Assembly (NCBI GenBank): GCA_022578605.1
Contig: MU394109.1
Location: 214,089 to 278,088, forward strand
Source of the DNA: Camillea tinctor
Taxonomy: Eukaryota; Ascomycota; Sordariomycetes; Xylariales; Xylariaceae
DNA: 64,000 nucleotides
Reading direction: 5' to 3'
Shown here piece by piece: positions 1 to 11,720 of the stretch. The translations under genes and the position numbers were made by a program. Below the pieces are notes generated by a model, which saw nothing but the letters and a program-made list of their open reading frames with translations, was not told where the DNA came from and ran no database searches. How positions within the stretch are numbered: position 1 is the first letter of the stretch; every line of letters begins with the position of its first letter.

Positions 1-3000
1 AGGTTTTCCGTTGTGGGTTGGTTAGCAGAAGTCTGCGACATGGTTTTTTGGGCTAGGGGCTTCGTAGAATAGGGGTATTAGGGGTATGAGTATGCTTCAC
101 TGTTCTCTGGTGGTTTGCTTGATTTCTATGGCTATCTTGTCTATCCGTCTATTCCTCCTTCAGTGGACAGATCCCTTCGCCGGTATGCTATATACATTTC
201 CCATTTTGAACGATGCCTTTCACTCTCCAAGGCCGCTTCATTATCCTTTGCTATGCCCTTTGAAACGATACCCTCTTTGTCCTCATAGTGAGGCTATGTA
301 TATGAAGGAGAGTGCTATATGGTAAAGAGAGCTTTGATGAGACAAGATACAAGCGATTAGACAGGGTGGAAGATGGGGGGAGAATTCTGTATCATTCTTT
401 ATCATTGGCTACAGAGAAGAGAGAATGCAGCCCCATCCTGAGATTTAGGAAACTGAAAGGCCTAGGAGCATATCCTATTAGGTCATAAATTTGTTGCGCC
501 TTTGTGACAGTGTTCGGAAATGTACAGGATAAATTAATTAAGTGAGATGGTTAGGCATTAATTCAACGTCAAGACTCAGAAAAGATCAAGGTTGTTTGTT
601 AGTTTCTCTGACACCACAGACTGTATTAGAAGCCATGAGACACAGATATATGGAAGATACTTCTAGTGAAAGCTCATATTTTGACGTGTGAATATCCATG
701 TATGTATGCAGAATAAGTGCTGAACGCAAAGACAAGGAGGATGAACAAAGAAAAATGTTTTCCAAGCTTTCCCTTGACCTCATAAAAGCTATAACTCCAT
801 GAATATATACGAAACCTGAACAGATATAACGTTTATGAGGAAGCAGATTTACGGGGTTAGTATATTACTGCCAGTTCATCTGTCTACAATTCTGGTGTAC
901 TAAGGACCCTCATCTTTTCTTATATTCCTAGATACTACCTGGCCGGTCAAAATTTAGGCCCATAATAGTAAATGAATATATCAGAAATTACGTTGCTTGT
1001 GTGTTCAATACAATTCCCAAAACTTAATTGAAAGGGGGGAGGTTTATTTGATGAACATCAAGATACCACCAACAACTAATGACTGATCATACCGGAGTGT
1101 TTATACGTCATACACGACAGAGATTTGAGGAACAAAGAATTAATCTGCATTTGAGACAAACTGGTGGGGAATGGGCCCTCCTGGATTGCAAAATCTGTCT
1201 CCTTTTTAGGGAGAAAATAAATTCGATCGTAACTTACTTGAAGATAATATCAGAACAAGGCTAACTTTCCATTTGAGGGATGACTGGTTGCTCTTTGCCT
1301 TTCTTATGCCACAGCCTGTACACCACCAGGAGGTGGGTAGGGAGGGCTTAAGGAGAGCGAACGATCACTGATGATTGTCAGGAGTGAGGAAGGAACAAAG
1401 AAGGTTTCCTGTATATACGATTGTCACGTTGGTAAATTGAGATTACGACACTTAAAGTACAGTGTTACGAAAATAATCCCAAACAACTTGAGTTGATACG
1501 GAGAAGTCCTTCGACCAATCTGTATACCTACATGGTGAATTGGAACCACAACTACTAGACGCTATATTACATTTACCAGCATTAGCTTCACTATCTCTGG
1601 GCCTCTATATTATCTCTAGATATTTAAGGCTATTTTTTCACAATTGAAATGTATGAGTGAATTGTTCATTACTCCTGTTAATAATAAATTTCTTTTCCAT
1701 CTCTCTAGTTGCATGTACTTACTCGTGGTTGGTAGTTTCGGATGTAGTACTATAAAAAAAGTTAACTCGAGAGACAAGCCTTTTTGCATGTTTAAAGTCC
1801 CAGCAAACCTATTTTCTACTATATTCTACTCCGTACTTGAGGAGAAAACTAAGTTCACTATATTTAAGTTGGAACTTTAAACACAGTTTAACCTTAAATA
1901 TAATTGTTCTATAGTTATTTGAATTAAAGACGGTATTGTAGCAACAAGCTTTTGGTTACTTACACTAGTGATTCCTATTGGGATTTTCAATTGCCCGGTC
2001 ATGTCTTACTAAACATGACCTTCTAAGAGGGTAACATACATGATACCCACTTGGCTTCATTGTGGGTGGTGGAGCTCAGTCATAAGTCTCCCCTCTTCAT
2101 GAGTCAAAGCATTTTTATTGCGTGGTTCCCCGCATTCACCTGCTCCCGCTAAGAAATACCGGTCAGGGGGTGAGTTTGTAAATTTTTAGGGAAAACCAAT
2201 TAGCTGCGAGGTAAGGGATTTGGTGGAATGGTACATTTGGTGCTTGTGTCCATATAAGTGATAAAGGTGTGCGTAAAGTATTAACCTATACAGTTGGTAA
2301 ACATTGATCAATCCGTTGTACATACGTAATATTGGGCCAAGAATTAGATCGAAACTTTATTAGACGCCCTAGAAGAAAAGAACAAATCGAACTGCACTTA
2401 GTGAACCATTGCCAAGGCTCAATTCACTTCTATAAAAAATTGATGTAAGTCAACCAGGAAAGGGAAAGAAAAGAGGAAATGACAAACATTCAGCAAAATA
2501 AGAGAATGAAATTTGCGGTCAGGAATACTACGTAAGACTTCCCGCCTTATCTCAGATAATGTATGTACCGGTATATATGTATGTTATATGTCAATGTAGG
2601 CAAAGTAGCATTTCGTTCCATATTTTCCCTATCACAGTACGCGTATCTTGGGCTTTTATCATCATCTTTTTTATTTTCTTCCTCTTTGACGGCTTTTTTT
2701 TTTTTAAAGAAGGACCGAGCCCCCCCACGGAGATAAAGTACATTCGATAGAAAGCGGGCACATAGTGTAAGTAGTGACGCACCGGGATTTCCCTGTCTGA
2801 TTTATTAACCAGCGCTATACCATACCCACCGTTTACACCGTCTAGTCAACTTTTTCCCCAGGAATCTTTTTCCGGAGTTCCCAGCGCTTGTGCATCTTCA
2901 CCAGCTTCTCCCTTCCTACATTCCGATATTGTACTGACTTCATGATCATGTACTATGTCTCACTAGTGAAAATTTAAAATAAGGGAGAGAGCGCGCTTCT

Positions 3001-3023
3001 CTATTGCTATTATCATTTAACTT
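1..3023. other. gene-free stretch
   Basis: No open frame here resembles a known family, and the short frames show no coding character. It contains a perfect 8-bp inverted repeat (1997-2020) and a T-rich tract near 2690-2705. It ends in the leader of the MFS gene. I see nothing else that can be named. Confidence 0.6.
1997..2020. repeat. perfect 8-bp inverted repeat
   Basis: The arms GGTCATGT (1997-2004) and ACATGACC (2013-2020) are exact reverse complements around an 8-nt spacer. The repeat lies in a gene-free region 1.1 kb upstream of the MFS gene. It could be a binding site for a dimeric regulator or an isolated hairpin; the sequence gives no function. Confidence 0.5.
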
Positions 3024-3104
3024 AGTACCCCTTTCCCTTCCCGAAGCCGTCTTTTATTATATCTAACCTTAATTTCCCTCCCTCTTCATTTCCCCGTCCC
3101 ATCT
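3024..3104 (+). promoter_or_regulatory. pyrimidine-rich core promoter/leader of the MFS gene
   Basis: A C/T-rich tract lies directly upstream of the chosen ATG at 3117. CT-rich tracts just before the start are a common feature of filamentous-fungal promoters, so it supports this start. Transcription start sites cannot be read from the sequence alone. Confidence 0.4.
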
Positions 3105-3116
3105 TTGGCGAGCAAG

Positions 3117-5201
3117 ATGGAGATTTCGAAGGTGGAATCTTTGGAGTTAGAGCAGGCTAGGGACGAGATCACTGCGGCGGGCCAGGTCGACGAAATGTCT
3201 GCGCAGAAGGGACAATATCTCCGGATTGACCCGGAAGTTGAGAGGCGGGTTAGGAGGAAAATCGACTGGTCTCTGATTCCTTTGGTTATGGGCTGCTGTA
3301 AGTCTTCGTTTAGGGAAAAATCTGCACACGCTTCATGAAACTAACATAAAGGGAAAAAAGACCTCGTTGCTTTCTTGGATCGTTCCAACATTGGAAATGC
3401 GGAGACGGCGGGAATGTGAGTGTTCGCTTTACCTACACCGAGACAATACGAAGCAAAACCCGTACCAATGAATTTCTCGCACAGGAGCAAGGACCTCGGG
3501 TTCGATAATGACCAGTATCAAGTACGCCACCCTCCCCGGGTTCTTACTAATTCTCATAATAATATGCTGACACTCCAGTCTAGTGGCTATTGACAATATT
3601 CTATATCCCCTATAGTAAGTTTAACAATTAGCATCCTACCATCGCATCATGATCCCTAATCTGCTATACTAGTCCTCTTCGAATGGTGTGCATTGATGTG
3701 GAAGGCCGTTCCACCGTAAGTTTCCCATAGGGCAACACATCTATCTGATATCACTATCCTAACATACTCTCCCCATTTTAGTCATCTATGGGCTTTTGGC
3801 TGCGTTTTCGTCTGGTAAGTTTATTCGATATGTTTTTTTTTCCAAAAAAGGAAAAATAAGTTACGAATGCAGGTACTTACATAGGGGTTATATAGGGGCT
3901 TGGCCTCAACACTCCAAGCAGCGGCTTTCAATTGGTCTGGTTTGATGGCATGTCGCTTCTTCCTAGCCATGGCTGAGGCGGGCTTTGGACCCGGTATCCC
4001 GTACCTGCTATCTTTCTTCTATAAGAGGCACGAATTAGGTTTTAGATGCGGTATCTTCCTCTCCGCTGCGCCGCTTGCTACGACCTTTGCCGGCGCATTG
4101 GCCTATGGGATCACGTCTGGCCACCCAGCCTTAGCCAATTGGAGGCTGTTGTTCCTCGTTGAGGGAATACCCTCTATTATTTTAGCATTTGTTGCTTTCT
4201 GGTATATGCCAGACACTGCTGATACGGCACATTTCCTGAACGAGGAAGAAAGAGAAGTCGCCAGGATTAGAGCCATCCAGCAGACTGGTAGCGAGGGAGC
4301 TTCACGTGTCGGACATGTCGACTTCAAAGAGATCCTGGTATCGTTGAAAGACCCGAAGACTTGGTTGCCACCCTTGATGTACTTCAGTTGCAATGGTAAT
4401 ATCGATCCTTAATAACTAGTAACGTTTGGCCTATACTTATTATCTGTTATAGTCTCCTTCAGCAGCTTGCCCGTATTCTTGCCATCTATACTTCAGAATA
4501 TGGGCTTTACCGCCATCCACGCACAGGGACTCAGCGCACCGCCTTACTTCCTCTCCTTCATCGTATGTATCGTCACTACTTGGATTGCCGACAAGACACA
4601 ACAGCGAGGCCTCATGATTATCGCGCTCTCGCTCATCGGCGGAGTTGGATACATCATTCTGGTTGCATGCAAGACCGTTGCCGTACGGTACTTCGGCGTC
4701 TTCCTTGCAGCCGCTGGCGTTTTCCCAGCCATCTCTAATATTCTCCCCTGGACAGTAAACAACCAGGGCAGTGACTCGAAGAGAGGTGCTGGTATTGCAA
4801 TAATGAATATTATCGGCCAATGTGGACCGTTGCTTGGGACTCGAGTATTCCCATCGCGAGATGCCCCCTACTTTATCACGGGAATGGGAGTCTGTGCAGC
4901 CTGTCAGTTATTTTAAAGTTATTTATATCTCTTTACACCTATAATGTCCTTTTGGAAACTAGACCTATTCCAAATATCCCCCCAGGCCGTCTTATAATTT
5001 CTAATTTCAGTTACTAACTTATGCCGGTTTACAGTCATGTTTTTCAATGCACTGCTGGCGCTGACGCTCCGAACCTACCTCGCTTGGGAGAACAAGAAAT
5101 TTGAAAGGAAGGACGAGGAGGCACGTCAGGCCGGTATTGACGTGAAAGAAGGTGCCATTGGTGTTGAGAACGAGGGTTACGGGTTCCGAAACTGTTTATG
5201 A
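3117..5201 (+). CDS. MFS permease, anion:cation symporter (Dal5/Tna1-like) family
   Basis: Predicted plasma-membrane proton symporter for a small organic anion such as a carboxylate, vitamin or nicotinate-like compound; the substrate cannot be read. Translation starts at ATG 3117, since the codon at 3105 is only TTG. There are about eight exons split by short introns: the 5' part is finely divided (donors near 3298, 3416, 3532, 3616), followed by long exons 3896-4394 and 4452-4905 and a last exon from about 5036. Family features are LDRSNIGNA after TM1, the segment GLMACRFFLAMAEAGFGPG with the usual R-x-x-L-x-x-x-E-A-G pattern of TM4, YKRHE after it, WRLLFLVEGIPS in TM6, and a C-terminus ending EGYGFRNCL. 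The length, about 480 residues, is normal. It converges on the oxygenase gene 250 bp downstream. Exon borders are hand-placed. Confidence 0.87.
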
Positions 5202-5452
5202 AAGGATATGTGGTACAGAAAAGGAAAGGGGGTTGAGGTCAGATATTGATGCTAGGCTAGACAAGCAAGAATGGTTTAAAAGCGGACATCGTAGTTATTT
5301 AGTTATAGGTATCTTTGTTGTTTCTGTACACTGCGATATACCACGAGAATTTTCAACGCAAAAACCTTTTCATCAAAACTGCCCAACCATTCTTTTTTGT
5401 TATCACTTCATTAACATAGTGATGTTGTCCACCGCGTCAAGGTCTAATAAAC

Positions 5453-6869
5453 CTAAGATTTCTTGTACGTCGTGCCATACCGCTCTAGCATATGTCCTTC
5501 AACTGTGAGAACCTTACCGCTAATCGGCCCGCTCCCGTCGAGCGGCGCAAGTTCGACATCGAGGTTACCGTCGAAGAAAAAGGGCACTGAGTAGCGGTCA
5601 TGGCCACTCGTGTTGATCACGCGATGCACCGTGCTTTTGTATGCACCCTTAGTCCACAGTGACAGCATGTCACCGATATTCACAACATAACTGTCTGGGT
5701 TTGGCTTGACTGGCATCCATATATCGGCCGATCTATCGTACACCTCGAGGCCGCCGGTCTCGTCCTGTAGAAGCAGGGTTATCGCTCCTGTTGTTTCATT
5801 TTCGGTGAAACTTCAGTTTAGCAAGTAGTATCTTGACATGTACATAGATACTAGAAGCTTTAGGGGAAGGCAGATAAAATAAAGCAAGAGATTGCGAGGG
5901 GGGATTGAGGGGAGGGGAGGTAACGATAAGAAGGTACATTGGGTTCAACCCACCGAAATCTGTATGCGCACCGGCGCCAAGCCGTGGCCTGACGTCGGTC
6001 GATGGCTTTGTGTCTTCCGGGGATGCCGGCGGGGGCGGATAGTGCAGCAATCTGACCATGCATAAGGGGTCGTTCGACACAAACTGTGTGAAGACATCGT
6101 CGCCGAATGGAAGACCCCTAGCAAGCATCTCAATGACCTTGCACGACAGCGCCAGAAGCGCAAAATAGTATGTCTCAGTTGGCTCTTTTATCACTTCATC
6201 TGCGATGCCTTCGGGGAAGATGTTAGGTCCGATTAAGTACGGATGGTCTCTCGATCGAGCGTCATCCTGCGAAAAGTGCTGACTGACGTAGAACCCCTAC
6301 AGAGATAAGACAGGGAGAGCCTCGACCCGATCCCGCACGTGCGTTAGCGGTATGCGTGTAACTCATGCAATGCATGCGCGTCAAGCCATGTATATCAGAG
6401 AAAGTGTTGCGGATCTAATTCTGCGAAAAATGAGGGGAAGAGGAGACTAAGAAGAAAGAGGAGGCCGAGGAAGAAAGGGAAAAGATATGATCTTAGGAGG
6501 TGCAAAATAGGGGGGTATCACCTCTTTTAGGTCTGGCAAAGCTCCAGCCTGCAGGACCTGGGAGCCGAGGATCTCGTAGCCCCTATTCTTCAGCGTAGGG
6601 TGCCGCAGCTTCTTCTTCTCCTCTAGTGGGAGCGCGAAAAGGACCTCGGCTGCGCGTAAGACGGCTTGTTGGAGCTCCTTCGGCACGCCGTGACCCACGA
6701 CCTGGAAGAAGCCGCTCGTGGCACAGGCCTGCTGGACTTCTTCCACAACACGGGCTGAAATCTCCGAGCTCGAATCCTGCAGGTATGGAGCGATATCGAT
6801 TGTGGGTATCACGAACGGGGAAGCAGCTCCTTCTGCCGCTGCCACCACTGCGTTGGTGCCTGTGGCCAT
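5453..6869 (-). CDS. Fe(II)/2-oxoglutarate-dependent dioxygenase (isopenicillin N synthase-like)
   Basis: Soluble non-heme iron oxygenase that hydroxylates, desaturates or otherwise oxidises a small molecule using 2-oxoglutarate and O2; the substrate is unknown. Three exons on the minus strand run from ATG 6869: 6869 to about 6531, about 6299 to 5958, and about 5791 to 5453. The N-terminal domain has the family opening IPTIDIAPYL and the GFFQVVGHGVP segment. The iron site is complete: H and D in GAHTDFG and the distal His in STVHRVIN. The 2-oxoglutarate-binding Arg-x-Ser is present in RYSVPFFFDG. The length of about 350 residues is normal. The first intron (about 230 nt) is long for this window but has clean GT and CTGTAG borders. 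The gene is convergent with the MFS permease, which suggests but does not prove a shared small-molecule pathway. Confidence 0.9.
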
Positions 6870-9800
6870 GATGGTGGCGGGTGGCGTTTCTTGTATCAGG
6901 TTGTTGGTTTTAGTTTTCGGTCTTATAAGGGGTACTTGAAGTTACAGAAAAAAAAAAGGAGAAAAGAAAAGTAGGCAATAAGAAGCAAAACGGGCCAGAT
7001 ACGGTAGTAAAACTGTAAACTGTTTGTCTTAGAATTTCGGCTTTAGTAACGCTTCCCCGTAACAACCACGAACAACTCATCTCTTATAATCCAAACCTCC
7101 CGAGAAGCCCTCGCCGGCTTTCCCGTCACGCCGAGGGGCTCCGTCCGGATCCGGATAGATAACGATTGAGAATAACATCGTGATTGGCAGATATGCAACG
7201 GAGCACGCCGGCTACCGTGCTATCGGTATCCCAGTCACCATACTAATTAGGTAATTGTTGAAAAGGTAGGTAAGCTGCCGCGTGGGCGGATGACCCCCTT
7301 TGATCTTGTATATAGTACACAATCTGTTACGAGAGATACGGTCTGTATATCTATGTGCTCCATAGGTACTTTTTCTAGTCACTTTAGGTATGTAGGTAGC
7401 TCCATACTTACCCTAGAAAATGGCATAGAAGATCATGTCCCTTGCTAGCTAAGTATTCATCAAGGCCGTGGGGGATTACTCTCTCTTTAGCTTAAACCAT
7501 GGTTTTTGTGAGCATTAGTTTAGCTAGTTCCTTAGGAAATTTTATCTTCCAAAGGAATGTCTCCTTTATGCTGCTGCAGCGATCCAAGTCTAATGAAGTA
7601 GCAATTATCAGAAAAAGTATCTGATTTCTGTTTATCGTCGTGTCATGGAGCCACATTCAACTGTGTGAAACTTACATGTTGGTGGTTTTTATTATGTATC
7701 CAATACTACTGCTGCCCCATTTTTCGTCATCTCCCTTCTTTGTCTCCGGGGTCTAGAATATTGGGGTTGCTGGTCCTGGCAAGATGGTAGGGCTGAGACG
7801 GGGGACTCATATGTCTTCCCCACCTTCTACTAATACGCAGGTTATGTGATGAGGACACATATCTAGATAGATAACCTACATACATAAGAGGCTGTACTAT
7901 TTTAACACTCATATCTCGCTAATGGGGCTCAAAAGGAAGCAATAAGGATAATGGCTAGTCAAGAATAGCATCGTCTCTTATGTTCTTGTTACGTCCCAGC
8001 CAAGGGGATAACTATATGATACAGAATTCAGCCATATTGACCACTTGATCATTGTGAGAACCTTTCGTCTCATGGTACAACGGGGTTGCTCAACACTCTG
8101 TCGTAACAGCCCTCCTTACACACATACTTTGTACTTGATAAAGGACTGAGTTTCATTGCATCATGGAAGTCGCATTTTCGTGATCCTCTTTCCCACCACA
8201 TACGTGACTAGGTAGATTTCATATAATTGGTGAATTTTTCAGGTAGGGGATACTACTTTAACGGTTTGTCGAAATCAATCAAGCAGTTCTGATCGGCCTG
8301 ACAGCCCCTTTCTATTCTCTGAACACTAGAAATGAAGCCTAGCCTTACCATAGTAGCACAGAGTGTTAAGCAGATTTATTATAATCTAATTATATCACCT
8401 TTAGTAGGAAGACCCTTATGAATTATAAAAAGCTAACCTGTAATAATGGACTCGAATGATAAAGCACACCGATTAATAAGAAAATCATTTGCCCCATAAC
8501 GTGACTGGTACTAATAGAAGTTATCTAGGTTAGGTATGCTAGAGGATAACTACATATAACCACATGAGTTATGAGTTAAAAAAGGCCTAGTAAATCTGGA
8601 AAATCGCTCGCTCACAATATGATTTCGTTGAAAACAGTTGATGCCTCATAGCAATAGGAGATCCGCCTAGTACGCCTGAACTCTGTCGATCGACAAGATA
8701 GTGATTGATATTTTGGTTAAAATATGACGAACCTAAGGAGGCTTAAAAATATCATATATATTGTGAGTCATTATGAGTCACAATGCAAGCCCTAAAAGGG
8801 AAAGAAACAATATTATCACGCAAGAAACTAAACTTCTTAAGCGTCTGCGTAAAGCAGCGTGGCTTGATCCCATACAAATATCTTCTTTATTTTGTCTTTT
8901 TATATTAAAATTTTGACTCTTTAGCTCCTCGCATCATATATCTTGGAAGTTAAACGGGCCCTCCAATAGTCATAGCCCCCCTTCAGACTGACTTGAACCC
9001 CTATCCTATCCCTCTAAAGTATTGATAGTAAATAAATACATGCCTAGACTGAAGACTCTGGAATAAGATAGTATGTATGATATATCGAAGGGTACGAACC
9101 TCGTAAGGGAATAAAGTGAGTGTTCGATGTATAAGTAACAGTATTAGAAATAACATTAGTTCGAGTCTCCCACATGACAACATTTTAGCTATGTAAGCTC
9201 TTGCTAGAATCTTCATAACAGAGTACATATATAGATAGTATAAAACACTACAGTCACCAGATAGAAAATCAAAGCGGCAATAAAATAAATCAAAAGTCAT
9301 AAGAGGCTAAGTTAGTTTATCGTCAAAGGGAAGCATAGGGGACCCCTATATATATATATACTTCAGAGATCGCCAATAAATAGGTAGTCATAGTCACGAG
9401 GAACGCAATGTAACCAAACGACTAGGAATCTTATCAGGTGAGGTTAATGAAACACTCGGATAACACGAGCGTAGGCCACCAAGGAAAATTCTAAATACCT
9501 ACATTAAAGAGAGTTTCTAGCGAGAGACAAGGCAAGGACCATATGACTCCCCAGAATGGACACGATACGCTGCTGCTGGGGGATTGCTCAACCAAGTTGC
9601 TCACGGCCCGCCGAACTTCGGAATTCCAAAAGGGGGGTTAAGTGGTTCTGGAAACTAAAATGCGATATAAATAACGCCGGATATCTACCCACTATCCATA
9701 GTCTAGTGTTAAGGTAAAGATTAAACATATTAGTATGGGATATCGAGGCATGGCCATTCATGGTAATAGAGCTTTGTACGATCAATATCCTATCAGGACG

Positions 9801-10222
9801 AGACAGTGCCAAGGGAACAGGATAACGTGTATCAACCTAGAAAAGGGGTCTATGAAGAGGGCGGAAGCCTTGATATACTTATATGTATAGAATGTAGTAC
9901 TATAGTACAGTATAGCGAGGTGGTAACCCCCTATTTCGATAGCGTCGACCGAGATTTCGGGCCTAATCTGGTAAACTTAAATTCTATTGTAGGCCATGAT
10001 AATTGCCGTAATGGTGATGCTTTCACTTCAAAAGTATATTACCTATCCCGGCCTCGGTACTCCTGTTAGCCATGATGCATTAATATATATATGCAGGAGG
10101 TTATGAAAAGAAAGCAAGAAAGAATTAATTATTCTTTTCTTTTCTTTCTTTTTTTTTTCTTTTCAGAAAACTACGGAGGTAAACTTCCCTTGTCATATAT
10201 ATCCACCCAAAGCAAGCACAAG
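6870..10222. other. long intergenic region without a supported gene
   Basis: About 3.3 kb with only short, dissimilar open frames. The part next to 6870 is the promoter side of the oxygenase gene and carries a 12-bp palindrome (7144-7155). The stretch 7300-9500 is AT-rich and featureless to my reading. The end (10130-10185) is a dense polypyrimidine tract finishing in TTTTCAG, which could be the 3' end of a 5'-UTR intron of the next gene. Confidence 0.55.
7144..7155. promoter_or_regulatory. 12-bp palindrome with CGG-N2-CCG core
   Basis: TCCGGATCCGGA is a perfect palindrome about 275 bp upstream of the oxygenase start codon. Fungal Zn2Cys6 regulators bind pairs of CGG triplets in inverted orientation, and this site has CGG-AT-CCG at its centre. 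GATA cores follow within 20 bp. That it is an operator is inference from the motif and its position. Confidence 0.35.
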
Positions 10223-11257
10223 ATGGGACTACTTTCATCCCCCTGTTCTACCCCTTCAACCCTAATGTCCTCCCTCCCACCCCGCTCGTCCCTCGCCCCC
10301 AGCCCCAGCCCCAGCCTCCCCCCCTACGCCCCGCCAACCACGGTGCGCCACCTCTCGCCAACCCGCATCCTCAAGACCGGGCCCTCCGTCCATCCCTCCG
10401 AGGCCGCTCTCCTGCAGCACATAGGGGACACGACCAGCGTCCCCGTGCCGCGCATACACAGCTGCGTGCGCAACCCCGCCACCGGGTACTGGGAGATCCA
10501 GATGTCGCGGGTCGACGTGCACCCCGAAGGGGGACTAGAAAAGGGGGGCAAAGAAACCGAAGTCCACCCTCTGGAGGCCGTGTACGCAAACCTCGGCCCC
10601 CCGGCGCGCGACGCGCTGGCGCGGCAGCTAGCGGGTTACGTGTGGCAGATGCGGCGGTGCCGCGCGGACTGGATAGGTTCGTTTGACGGGGGGAAGGCGC
10701 GGGACCGGAAGTTCCTGAGCCTAGTAGCAGGAGAAGAAGGGGAAGGGGAAAGACGGAGGGGTCTGTACGGGAGCGAGGAAGAGTTCCTGCGCGATGTAGC
10801 AGATGCGGTTCGGCGGCGGGGCGCGTACCGGAGCGCGTGGAGCCTGATGGTGGGGAGGATGCTGATGGATTTGCCGCAACAGCGGCGGTGGCTGCGGATA
10901 TGCGGGGAGATAGAGGCGCTGCTGAGCAGTGTATCGGGGGGAGAGGGTGGCCGAGGGTATAGCGGCGGCTGTGCCTACCGTGAGGATAAAGGCAAGGGTA
11001 AATTCGTCCTCACCCACGCGGATCTGACACCTGAGCACATTCTGGTGAGGTACGACTGGGACGAGGATACGGTCGAGATCGTTGGTATCGTTGGCTGGGG
11101 CCAGGCAGGCTTTTACCCTGAGTGGTACGAATACGTCAAGATGAATTTATGGGATCCCGATTCAGCCTTTATGGAGGACCGCATCCCCGACAGGGTGCTT
11201 GAGCCCTGGCTTCCTGAGCTGAGCGCCTTTCTGCATGCAAAGGATATCGTCTGGTAA
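10223..11257 (+). CDS. aminoglycoside phosphotransferase/choline-kinase-fold protein, probable pseudokinase
   Basis: A single-exon, 344-residue protein of the fungal APH (phosphotransferase enzyme) family. ATG 10223 is chosen because the open frame before it is low-complexity pyrimidine-rich leader. The N-lobe is partly recognisable (SEAALLQHIGDTTSVPVPRIHS). The catalytic loop reads HADLTPEHILV with His265 and Asp267 in place, but the metal-binding Asn of the Brenner motif (normally H-x-D-x-x-x-x-N) is His272. In the following metal-binding motif, usually I-D-W-E-x-A-G-F-x-P, the Asp is Gly291 (GIVGWGQAGFYPEW). Both Mg2+ ligands are therefore changed, which suggests the protein no longer transfers phosphate. 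The flanking AGFYPEWYEY tail of the family is well kept. Very high GC and a Pro/Ser-rich start set it apart from its neighbours. Confidence 0.85.
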   Translation: MGLLSSPCSTPSTLMSSLPPRSSLAPSPSPSLPPYAPPTTVRHLSPTRILKTGPSVHPSEAALLQHIGDTTSVPVPRIHSCVRNPATGYWEIQMSRVDVHPEGGLEKGGKETEVHPLEAVYANLGPPARDALARQLAGYVWQMRRCRADWIGSFDGGKARDRKFLSLVAGEEGEGERRRGLYGSEEEFLRDVADAVRRRGAYRSAWSLMVGRMLMDLPQQRRWLRICGEIEALLSSVSGGEGGRGYSGGCAYREDKGKGKFVLTHADLTPEHILVRYDWDEDTVEIVGIVGWGQAGFYPEWYEYVKMNLWDPDSAFMEDRIPDRVLEPWLPELSAFLHAKDIVW

Positions 11258-11720
11258 CTAGAGGTGGATATGTCAAGCAAAAGTGAACGCTAATATCTTG
11301 TGGTTTTTAGCTCATTTATATAGTCTGTGACAGGTTATATAATATGCTAACTTCACATGGGACGTGATAGATGAGTGCGTTGAGTGACGGTGTGCATGGA
11401 GTGACTATGCAAGTTTGCGCTGGAATCAAAATACCTGTTTTCATCTTCACATGAACTACTTTACAGAATGCGGAAGCTTCCTAGTTAGCCCCGCTCGCTT
11501 CTCTGCGTAACTATTCCGTACACATGCATCATATCTCTGATGGAAAGGAAACACCTTATTACTTCCACGAGGGACTCTGACAAGATAGCAACGAATCGCT
11601 TAGTCCGCGATTGTGCGGTGGTGAGGCCTTGTAGATCTGCAATCCGTAAGCAGTCAAGCCTAGTGACACTTCATTTACCTTTGGACGACATGTATAGAGG
11701 CGGCAGTCCTCAACTTTACC
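11258..11720. other. convergent intergenic spacer
   Basis: This is the shared 3' region of the APH-like gene and the CNNM/Mam3-like gene, which point at each other. I see no further gene or repeat. Confidence 0.5.

Noticed and set aside
5152..5508. 118-codon plus-strand frame spanning the end of the MFS gene and the start of the convergent spacer.
   Set aside because: It is out of frame with the MFS coding exon, which has the conserved C-terminus and a stop at 5201. The rest is 3' spacer and the oxygenase antisense strand.
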